Source of the DNA: Bactericera cockerelli
Lineage: Eukaryota > Arthropoda > Insecta > Hemiptera > Triozidae
Direction: 5' to 3'
DNA length: 64,000 nt
Assembly: GCA_024516035.1 (NCBI GenBank)
Contig: CM044955.1
Coordinates: 54,463,257 to 54,527,256, forward strand
Part shown: positions 56,353 through 64,000 of the stretch, in pieces
Position numbering within the stretch: the first letter of the stretch is position 1
How the letters are laid out: each line of letters opens with the position of its first letter
Made by a program: the position numbers and the translations under genes
The notes under the pieces: generated by a model
The model's input: the letters and a program-made list of their open reading frames with translations, nothing else
The model's database searches: none
What the model was told of the DNA's origin: nothing

Positions 56353-58566
56353 AGCGAAGATAATCATTTTACTCTGACAGCCTCAACAAAGTCTCATTTA
56401 GTGCTTGAAATACATTTTTTTTTTTTTTTTTTTTTTTATCACTTGTAAGGTATAGAATGGCGAGGATATGACTCTTGTATTTGGACACGTTTTTTTCGAA
56501 ATTGAGATGATAACATTAATTTAAGGAAGGCTTTTTTGACAGTAAAAAAAAAAAAATGATATTTTATCTAATAGACAGCCGACGGCCATTTTTCTGATAC
56601 CTAGGTACGTAGATATTGTAGATAATATGTACAAAAATATTGGTAAACAAATCATCATCATTATTATTATATTATGCTTTATTAGGTAAGACAAAAATAT
56701 ATACAGTAAAATACAGTGAAATTATGAAGAAAAAATAAATAGATTGAACAAAGAAACAAGAACAAAAAAGAGAATGAAGCTAATGTCCTACCTAAAGGGT
56801 GGGGTTATTGCCTGTGGCAATCTCTTCCACCAACCCAATCATTGTGGTACATGTGAATTTTGTCAATTACATTGTACTGGGTGAGAAAGCGCTAATCCAA
56901 TAATTAAGGGCTGTTGGCTGTTGGAGTGCTGGCATGTTTTTGGAGGTAAAAATTGAAAGTTACTCCTTGCCAAAGTTAAGGCCGTTCACTAATAAATAAA
57001 ATCAATTAGTGTGACGATGAATCAGTTATAAATGCACCCTTAGCCTTGGGTGCTTCTATCTATAGGTAATCTATCAGTTCATTTCTCATTTCTTCTTAGC
57101 TTATTTTCACGACTATAACCAATGTTTATTTCACCGCGGGTCTAATAAAATAATAAAAAATAGCCGCGCAGTGTTTATACTCTTATCACTTTCATTTTTT
57201 ATCAGTAATCTGTCCCATCCTGGCTGGACAAGTTAGTTTTGGACGCGAAACTAATTTTCGTGTTGTAGGTAAATTAAAAAATCTATATTTTCTAATAAAT
57301 AAATATTTTATGTTTTGAAAGCATTTGAGAAAAGATTATAAATGATTATCTAAAAAAAATATAAATTTTATTTGAAAATATAAAAAAATAAATACATATT
57401 TCATATTTTGCAAGTAAAATATTTTATAAATAGGTATTAAAAACTGTGTTGTGTCGAGAGCTTCCAGGATGCCTTACACAAAAATCCAGAAGGTCCCGAG
57501 GTAATTTTTTTATTTACATTGCACTCCAAAGCATCTTTAAAAATACCTAGGTACATAAGGGATACCTAGGTACCTAGGTACATAAGGGATTTGTCAGAAA
57601 AAGATGTCCTTATCTATCTTTCTTTTTAAAAAAAATCTCTGTAAAAAGTAACCACTTTTTCTTTAACTTTGTTTTTCTTCTTCATTGTAACAAAAAGTGT
57701 TTTTCTGCATTTTCAATTCTACAAAAAACCTCATTTTCTTCATTAGCTCGAATTTTTAGATTTTATCAAATATTAGAGCTCAATAAATAATTTATTTTGA
57801 TAAATGAACAGAAAATATTATTCATTCACAATTTCACAAACAAAATTTCATTCAAGTCGGATGCCTTCAAAAAACATTGGTTCGAAGTTAATAAAATGGG
57901 ATCATGCACATCTCTTACAATGTGTGATCAAAATTTCGTGGAAATACGTGTGGGTCAATTCTCTAATAATTATACTATGGCAAATAAATACATATATAAC
58001 TTTATTCATCACTAAGTTATGAACTTATTACTGAGCTTTAATATTTTTTATGAATAAATAAATTATAAAAAAATATTTTAAAAATATGGGAAAAATATTT
58101 AGCATATTAATTAATTTTGTAAATGTCAGCTACATAAGTTATTTAAATATTACAAGACAGTTCTTCAAACTTGCTCAGGAATTGCTCATTAGGAATTTAA
58201 ATCCAAGAATTCTGTATGTCAGCAAGTCCAAGAATTCTGTATTGCCCAACCGAAATCTACTTATTATTCAGCAAGGAAATATTTTGGGTTTCTTGATTTA
58301 AAAACTAGACAAGGAATCCTTTCACAAAAATTATAGTTTTCTTTTCGGTCACTTTTTTTGAAATTAAACTGATGATAAACTCTTCTGATTCCAAATAGGT
58401 AGTATTTTTTATCAAAAAAATGGTCTGAATTCGCATGTGTGTGTGTTCGTACTGTTCGTGTCTGATTGGATTATTTGAACGAAATTTACGGTAAAAAGGG
58501 AGATTTAGGTGTTTCGAGAGCGCGAATGCTTTCTGGAATGAGCCCCTGGGCGCCCATATAATGTTT
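56353..58566. other. AT-rich intergenic region
   Basis: The stretch 56670-56840 is a GGGCGGGGTTATTG-family repeat. The stretch 57543-57590 holds a small direct repeat of ACCTAGGTACATAAGGGAT. No exon, RNA gene or promoter motif is supported elsewhere. Epac exons from the RasGEF domain would be expected here if copy B were a full gene; none are present. Confidence 0.55.
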
Positions 58567-58885
58567 TTACCGTGGCAGAGTGAGTAGTAGTCACAGTGGC
58601 AGAGTGAGTTAGCGTACAAGGCATTGCACGCGTGGTGACCTGGGTTCGATTCCCAGCGGGGCAGGAATTTTTCTGCTCTGTACTTGGATGTTCGGGGTCC
58701 ACTCATACCTCGTGAGGAAAAATGAGTAGTTACTTGTATGAGTAACGACCAGTGACGGCATTACCAGAGTAAAAAGAAATTAATGTAATAGAATAATTCG
58801 AAATGTGAAAGAGGCTCTTAGTAATGCTGCGCTACCCACAAAAATTGTGAAGAGGCCTTGTGCTTCACCACAAATAAAATCATAC
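58567..58885 (+). mobile_element. CCGTGGCAGAG-family SINE with a duplicated start
   Basis: ACCGTGGCAGAGTGAGTAGT is followed at once by a second start CACAGTGGCAGAGTGAGTTA. Then come the B box GGTTCGATTCCC and a full tail to CAAAAATTGTGAAGAGGCC. It lies about 120 bp upstream of the first reductase exon. Confidence 0.8.
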
Positions 58886-59003
58886 ATACACATACATATA
58901 TACGTAAAATAGGCACAGATACCTAACTCACGGACATAATTATGTAAGTGTTATTATTATGCATTGAATCTCATATCTATAAATACATTGTTTCGTGTTC
59001 CAG

Positions 59004-59150
59004 TGAGCCCCCCCTGCCCCCCACCTATGTGGAGGGGTTCAGTGACAAGGATCTAGTGAAGAGGATGCCCTACTCCCAGCTACACTGTGGCCTCCTGGTG
59101 TCAGCTCTGGGCTTTGGAGGAGGAGGTTTGGGCGGAAAGAACTTCTATGG
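59004..59150 (+). CDS. Aldo/keto reductase (L-galactose dehydrogenase-like) exon, N-terminal part
   Basis: It encodes LPPTYVEGFSDKDLVKRMPY and HCGLLVSALGFGGGGLGGKN. The G-L-x-V-S-x-L-G-F-G stretch is the first beta strand and loop of the AKR TIM barrel. The residues before it (VEGFSD...VKRMPYSQL) look like the insect-type N-terminal extension. The acceptor is GTGTTCCAG and the donor is GTGAGT, leaving GG, which with A from 59369 gives Gly. The start codon and any earlier exon are not identified. Confidence 0.85.
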
Positions 59151-59227
59151 GTGAGTGTTCGATTTCATTTTGGGGTGATTCACACAAAAAAATAAAATAA
59201 TTTAAACTTAACACATTTCTTAATAAA

Positions 59228-59348
59228 GTGGTCATATTTGTGCTAACCACATTCGTGAGGTCACACTCAATTAACCGAACTTGGGACTCGAACCACCGAC
59301 CTCCAGGTTACAAGTCCACGCCTTATCGATCAAGCTACTGAGGTCGAT
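59228..59348 (-). mobile_element. CCGACCTCAG-family SINE in a reductase intron
   Basis: Minus-strand copy with TTGGGACTCGAACCACCGAC and CTTATCGATCAAGCTACTGA at the head end, 20 bp before the next exon acceptor. Confidence 0.8.
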
Positions 59349-59368
59349 CACATTTCTTATTATTACAG

Positions 59369-59486
59369 AGAATATGACGAACAGGAAGCTATCGACACGG
59401 TGATCCAGGCGGTCCAAAGCGGAGTCAACTACATAGATACGGCACCCTACTACGGGCACGGGTTCTCTGAGACTATACTGGGTAAG
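59369..59486 (+). CDS. Aldo/keto reductase exon with catalytic Asp and Tyr
   Basis: It encodes EYDEQEAIDTVIQAVQSGVN, then YIDTAPYYGHGFSETILGK. The D of YIDTAP and the second Y of PYYG are the expected tetrad Asp and Tyr of the AKR family (proton relay and general acid). The exon ends AAG before GTACGT in phase 0, so it joins GCA CTG AAG of 61143. An overlapping GTAAGG at 59482 would change the frame. The exon end and donor are the founder unit of the array that follows. Confidence 0.92.
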
Positions 59487-59965
59487 GTACGTATAGGTCG
59501 TATAGTATTAGGAGACTATACGGAGTAAGGTACGTATAGTATTAGGAGACTATACTGGGTAAGGTACTTATAGTATTAGGAGACTATACTGGGTAAGGTA
59601 CGTATAGTATTAACACGTAGACGACCGGGTGTACCACCGGTGGTAAACGCACGTTCGTACGGAATGGACCGGGTGTACCACCGGTGGTACACGGGGTCGG
59701 ATAGCCGTATTATCGCCGGTCCCACAAGAGAATTCACGCAAAACCATGCCGGTCGTCTAAGTGTTAAGAGACTACTCGTATACTGGGTAAGGTACGTATA
59801 GTATTAGGAGACTATACTGGGTAAGATACGTATAGTATTAGGAGACTATACTGGGTAAGGTACGTATAGTATTAGGAGACTATACTGGGTAAGGTACGTA
59901 TAGTATTAGGAGACTATACTGGGTAAGGTACGTATAGTATTAAGAGACTATACTGGGTTAGACTA
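59466..59965 (+). repeat. Tandem splice-donor array in the reductase gene, about 10 units of 34 bp
   Basis: Each unit carries GAGACTATACTGGGTAAGG then TACGTATAGTATTAG, that is the exon end, GTAAGG / GTACGT donors and a short intron piece. One unit has ACGGAG for ACTGGG and one has GTACTT. A TTAA-flanked MITE at 59610-59767 splits the array into three units before and six after. Confidence 0.93.
59610..59767. mobile_element. TTAA-flanked MITE inside the donor array (piggyBac-like)
   Basis: TTAA at 59610-59613 and 59764-59767. The inverted termini are CACGTAGACGACCGG and CCGGTCGTCTAAGTG. The interior holds two copies of GGGTGTACCACCGGTGGTA, each palindromic. It is 158 bp with no frame. Its terminus resembles that of the element at 22149. 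Confidence 0.85.
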
Positions 59966-60020
59966 TTTTCATACTCTATTCTGATTCACAAACAAAACCT
60001 GATCTAATTGATCATTTCAG

Positions 60021-60078
60021 GCCCTCAAAAAAGTCCCCCGGCATTTCTCTTACATTTCGACTAATACAGGCTGATATC
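60021..60078 (+). pseudogene. Dead duplicate of the third reductase exon
   Basis: After CATTTCAG the sequence reads ALKKVPRHFSYISTNTG and then TGA, aligning without gaps to ALKQIPRESYYISTKIGR of the exon at 61143; the Arg codon CGA has become TGA. The catalytic Lys position reads Asn. About 58 bp are alignable and no donor is seen. It is a relic of an exon duplication. Confidence 0.85.
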
Positions 60079-60099
60079 AAGCACTACTTTATTGAAAAA

Positions 60100-60500
60100 T
60101 CTAACTTAAAATCACGATCAAATCAAACTCGCCGGGAGGCGAGTGCTCGTCAGGTAGTGCCAGCCAACCGGCCTATATTAACACGAAACAGAGTTTATAT
60201 GTATTTTGTTTTATTGTTTTCTCCCCCTTCATTTTAACTTTTATCAATTTTTATTTTGTCTTAATTTACACTGAAAATATATTCTACTTTATCATTTCTA
60301 GTTACAGAGCTACTGTATTTACACAAAGGTCGGCTGCTAAAACCACCAGTGTATTATCATATTATCAACTATTCAACTTTAATAAAATTTAATTGCACTT
60401 GTCACACACCTTGGCCGAGGTGTGGAGAACGCCTTATACAAAAAAAGTAATTTATTCACAATAAACATTTGATTTGATTGATTGGATAGTTTCTATCTAA
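60100..60500. mobile_element. Dispersed repeat with CCTTGGCCGAGGTGTG end
   Basis: GTGTGGAGAACGCCTTATA near 60420 is the inverse of the sequence at 15058-15090. GCCGGGAGGCGAGTGCTCG marks the other side. No coding frame is visible. Confidence 0.45.
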
Positions 60501-60518
60501 TTTGCTGAAATGATTTAG

Positions 60519-60534
60519 GGCGCAATTAATAGAC

Positions 60535-60576
<42 letters not shown>

Positions 60577-61077
60577 TGGGGTTTAACGTCGCTTTCAACT
60601 GCCATGGTCATATCACGACGGGGGTTTTACCCTCCATTCGCAGGAAACTCACAAACCTGCTACTCACATTGACCTCACCCAGCCTGAGTGGGGCCGGGAA
60701 AAGCCAGCGTCACGAGAATTAGAATGGTCACCCATCCAAGTCTTAACCTCGCTGGATGTCGCTTAACTTCGGTGTTCTGAAGGGAACCGGTGTATTCAAC
60801 ATGCCATCGACGCTGGCTAAAAAGACGTTTTTGTAATACCTCTGTGACGCTAAGTCACGGATTGCGTACTGTGTAAGATAGGGAAAATTGACACTTTCCA
60901 ACGACTTAAGAGCCGTACCTATTTATGAACAGCGAATTTTGTCTGAGCACTGTCTCAAGCAAGGTATTGGCCAATAACATTAGAGGAAATCATGCTTCAG
61001 ACCATACTCAAACGGCGTTTTCAATTCATAAATACGGCTGTAAGTTATTGATGTTGTCTATTAATTGCGCCTTTAAT
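60519..61077. mobile_element. GGGCGGAATTAATAGAC-family MITE carrying nested insertions
   Basis: The left end AGGGCGCAATTAATAGACG breaks into a poly-T run and a 5S-headed SINE (60571-60823). The MITE resumes at AAGACGTTTTTGTAATACC. A second insert follows CGACTTAAG, from about 60910 to 61030, before GTTATTGATGTTGTC and the right end ATTAATTGCGCCT. Confidence 0.75.
60571..60823 (-). mobile_element. 5S-rRNA-headed SINE, fullest copy
   Basis: On the minus strand it opens GCCAGCGTCGATGGCATG, then GAATACACCGGTTCCC, CACCGAAGTTAAGCGACATC and CAGCGAGGTTAAGACTTGG with ATGGGTGACC. These follow the layout of 5S rRNA (box A, intermediate element, box C). The shared tail runs to GCAGTTGAAAGCGACGTTAA and a 3' poly-A (poly-T on the + strand), so it is a retroposed element. 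Confidence 0.88.
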
Positions 61078-61142
61078 CTACGAGTACTCTACAACCATAA
61101 CTTTGGTTTTGTACCATAACCTAATCTGATCTATTATTCCAG

Positions 61143-61298
61143 GCACTGAAGCAAATACCACGAGAGAGTTACTACATTTCGACCAAGATCGGCCGATATC
61201 ACCATCAGTTCGACTTCGACTACAAGGTGCCTCGGATCAAGGCCTCCCTTGAGGAGAGTCGACAGAGGCTGGGCCTCGATGTTATTGACGTCATCATT
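61143..61298 (+). CDS. Aldo/keto reductase exon with catalytic Lys
   Basis: It encodes ALKQIPRESYYISTKIGRYH, HQFDFDYKVPRIKASLEESR and QRLGLDVIDVII. K in ISTKIGRY is the tetrad Lys. The S-L-x-R-L-G-L-D-x-I-D signature is typical of the AKR family and normally continues Q-V-H-D, where the tetrad His sits; that must be in a later exon outside the window. It is phase 0 at both ends (52 codons), with acceptor ATTATTCCAG and donor GTAAGC. Confidence 0.93.
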
Positions 61299-61369
61299 GT
61301 AAGCGAGTCTGGTTATTTAGTTAGAGATAGAGAACAACATTTTCTTAGAAAAAATAATAATAGGGGTTA

Positions 61370-61735
61370 TTATTGCAACCCGGCTCCAATTTACCGGTAT
61401 TATCAAAGGTCCCAGATGGCAAGACTCAATAAGGAAGACAGAAGGAACACTATGGACACATGTTGCACAAGATAGAATACAATGGAAGAAACTAGGAGAG
61501 GCCTTTGCTCCGGATGGGGATTGATCAGGCTAATAATAATGAATGATGAATCGAAGGTCCCGTTAGACCAACTTTTTTTTATTTATATTATTCATCGTAG
61601 ATGGGGGTTGTGACATATCAATTCCAATGATTTTGAGGTTCTGATCACGAATTTGACATTGATTTTCAGCTAACTGTTACCGTTGAGTCACCAGTGGCGG
61701 TAATATGGAAAGTCATGTGGTGTCACACCAGATTT
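61370..61735. mobile_element. Dispersed repeat (relative of 14420-15043) split by a LINE fragment
   Basis: CCCGGCTCCAATTTACCGG and TCGTAGATGGGGGTTGTGAC match the repeat downstream of Epac. Between them, 61417-61524 reads WQDSIRKTEGTLWTHVAQD, then RIQWKKLGEAF and TGA, a non-LTR retrotransposon ORF2 C-terminus (pattern ...W...AqDR..W..LeEAfa). Both are remnants. Confidence 0.7.
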
Positions 61736-61837
61736 TTTTTAATTTTACGGAAATATGAGGAAGCTTGGGCAATTCTTGGTTCGAAATTCGGATCTCACGC
61801 AAAAATGAATCTGGGCAGTATTAAAAGTGTTATTATA

Positions 61838-62215
61838 TTTGTGTTAATCACTTTCGTGATATCACAACTACTGACACTCACTTTGCTAAATCTACGCTGA
61901 AACCCGGACTTATTATTAAACATGTTGCATCAAGTTTTATTTAAAAATGACATAGAATATATATACATACATAGAAATTGAAATTAATAAAACAAAACTT
62001 GATCAAGGGCGGTGCTAATGCCAACGGCATTCTCTTCCAGATAAGTAGCTATCTATTTATTTTTTATTCTTCCATCGACCTCAGTACCTTAATCGCTAAG
62101 GCGGCGGACATGTAACCTGGAGATTGGTGGTTCGAGTCCCAAGATTGATAACAATGTAGCAGTGTAAGCTTGAGTAATTGTGACATCACGAAAGTGATTA
62201 ACATATACCTATACT
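61838..62215. mobile_element. SINE fragments and a GGGCGGTGCTAATGCC repeat
   Basis: The stretch 61838-61912 (-) is a CCGACCTCAG-family tail (CACTTTCGTGATATCACAAC). The stretch 61925-62040 matches 12848-12990. The stretch 62078-62215 (+) is a further CCGACCTCAG-family SINE (TGTAACCTGGAGATTGGTGG). Confidence 0.7.
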
Positions 62216-62284
62216 AACTAACTTTGTTTACTAACTTTTTCTTTGTTTACGGTCATTTCTTCATGAAAAGGATTCAAACTACAT

Positions 62285-62612
62285 CTACCCCTTAAACAAA
62301 AAACAGTCTCGGAACCATCTCCGAGATCTAGGAACGAGATTGTATCGTCCTGTCTCGGATCCCAAAAAATGATATCGGAGACACCTAGGAGACCATTCGG
62401 AGACTGCTGCGGGACAGTCTACGTCCGCACCGTAGCGTCGATTGCTGGTGCTCGAGATTGCTCCAAGATCGGTCTCGGGAACTGTCTCCGAGATCATTCT
62501 CGGGGACCGTCTCCGAGCCTTCTCGGAACCGTCTCCGAGAACATTCTCGGGGACTGTCTCCGAGCCTTCTCGGAACCGTCTCCGAGAACATTCTCGGGGA
62601 CTGTCTCTTCTA
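62285..62612. repeat. GC-rich array of short palindromes
   Basis: CGTCTCCGAGAACATTCTCG, GGGACTGTCTCCGAGCCTTC and TCGGAAC are tandemly repeated with variants (62460-62610). An inverted orientation of the same words lies at 62300-62400 (CTCGGAACCATCTCCGAG, GGAGACACCTAGGAGACC). Almost every unit can fold on itself. Frames through it (113 codons +, 70 codons -) show no domain. Confidence 0.8.
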
Positions 62613-62689
62613 GACCACAGACCGTTTTAAATACCCTGGGAATTTTAGCTGTAAAACCACCTAAAAATAATACGACACATTTTTATAAT

Positions 62690-63849
62690 AGAACATTTTT
62701 TTTATTGTGAAATATAAAATAAAATAATTAAGAACAAAACAAAAAAAAAAAGAAGAATACACCTTAAAGAATGAAAAATCCCAATAAGAGACTAGGAACA
62801 ATTGGAATAAAGAGATTGCCTTAGGCAATAACCAATAACCCCGCCCTTTAGTTAGGACATATGTATAGGACATTGGATACGAATTCAATTTTTAATATTA
62901 ATTTTTCGAGTTTAAGTCAGTTCTAACTCAGTTAGGGTCCATTTCTGACCCCTAGTTGATAGAGATAATCCATGCTTATTTGACCCAAGGAATCTAAGGT
63001 ATCAATATATTTATGCAATCAATTTAGAAACATTAGAAAAAAAATCGACATGAAAATAAAAGTATCACATAAGTTCACATCTTAAAAGTATCTCTATCTT
63101 TAGTCACAGCAGACTACCCAGACGGCACAGAAAGTGTTTAAAAAGATTTTAAAAACACTTATTTTGACAAGATTCAAACATTTTATAAAGCTTATTTTGA
63201 CAAGGCTTAACATTTTAGAAACACTTTTATAAGCTTACTATTTCCTCCCCCTGAGCATTTTATTAAGCTTATTTTTACAAGGTTTTGGAAATTGAATACC
63301 TACTTAATAATTAAGGGGCTCCATATTGAATTTCATACCACCGCCATTGCCCGGAAAAAATTGAAAATTGTGATTTCACAGGAAATTTTTAAAATTAATT
63401 TGGATTTGATGAAAAATATACTATTTCAAGGCAATTTGGTTCTACAATGATGAAAAGCTGTTGATGAAATGCTAACATTAATAAATAAGAAGACAATTTG
63501 TGTTTTTCAGTTTTATATTTTTCCATTTTCATGGTAAAAGAATTAAAAGCAAAAATATGTAACAAACAAAAACATGAAACAAACAGAATATAATACATAG
63601 AATCAGCAGATAAATTAAGCCAAGTGGACTTAATTAATCTAAATCTATTATACATATAGGTAATTAAGAGAGAGATGTGCTGAAATGTCATCTTCCTGCC
63701 CAGCAGCAGGCTGCCCAAAGACAAAGAATACCAGAACAGAAGTTGAGATTATTAAAGATGAAATTAGGAAATAGAACCCAGAGAGAATTTTGACTATAAT
63801 ATGGCATTCATAAAAAAAAGAACAGTCTTCCAGATTTTTTTTTGTTTGA
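62690..63849. other. Repeat remnant and AT-rich sequence, nothing further recognised
   Basis: The stretch 62690-62875 is a minus-strand GGGCGGGGTTATTG-family repeat. The stretch 63120-63290 repeats CTTATTTTGACAAG-type words. A 109-codon minus frame (63395-63724) is AT-rich with no recognisable domain. The next reductase exon is not seen. Confidence 0.5.
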
Positions 63850-64000
63850 TTAAAGTGGGTTTAACCTCAATTGCATAGTCATATCATGACCGAGGTTTTA
63901 CCCTCATTTGCAGGAAACTCACAAACCTGTTACCCACATTAAGCTCATCGAGCCTGGGTTGGGCCATTTTATTCTGAATTTACTGGGAATAGTACCAGGT
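63850..64000 (-). mobile_element. 5S/GCCTCC shared SINE tail, cut by the window end
   Basis: GTGGGTTTAACCTCAATTGC, ATAGTCATATCATGACCG, CACAAACCTGTTACCCACAT and GAGCCTGGGTTGGGCC match the shared tail. The head lies beyond the window, so the head type is unknown. Confidence 0.65.

Overview
The window is AT-rich eukaryotic DNA with long introns, GT-AG splice junctions and very dense short interspersed repeats. The two genes present have animal, insect-like protein sequence. I infer an arthropod, most likely an insect and perhaps a hemipteran; the sequence does not let me name the species. No bacterial operons, CRISPR arrays or intact long transposons are visible.

Gene 1 is Epac (cAMP-activated Rap guanine nucleotide exchange factor, closest in sequence to vertebrate EPAC2/RAPGEF4), + strand. 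Thirteen coding exons with compatible phases can be joined, but they are out of order. The C-terminal half (REM, RA and CDC25/RasGEF exons, positions 1443-14287, ending in a stop codon) lies before a 100-N assembly gap (20527-20626). The upstream part (DEP to cAMP-binding linker, cAMP-binding domain, hinge; 21354-42979) lies after it. Positions 1 to about 8671 are repeated almost exactly from 44881. The second copy is clean to about 52763, then breaks into indel-rich sequence with about 2.6 kb of unrelated insert, and ends near 56352. The simplest reading is one Epac gene whose two halves were assembled as overlapping contigs in the wrong order; a true tandem duplication is the alternative.

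Gene 2 (59004-61298, + strand, partial) is an aldo/keto reductase of the L-galactose dehydrogenase-like group. Three exons carry the Asp, Tyr and Lys of the catalytic tetrad, and there is a dead duplicate exon.

The most unusual property is that many splice junctions sit in or next to tandem repeats whose unit contains the splice site itself. Donor arrays lie at 3160-5033 (48 units) and 59466-59965. Acceptor arrays lie at 20961-21353 (15 exact 26-bp units), 7693-8164 and 42599-42799. Smaller exon-end or acceptor duplications lie at 6408, 10782, 21854 and 29956. These create dozens of decoy splice sites and affect both genes.

The remaining sequence is mostly repeats. There are at least eight SINE-like families with tRNA-like heads, one family with a 5S-rRNA-like head, several MITE families (TTAA-, hAT- and fold-back types), LINE 3' fragments, a U2 snRNA fragment, and pyrimidine- or GA-rich tracts that produce long meaningless open frames.
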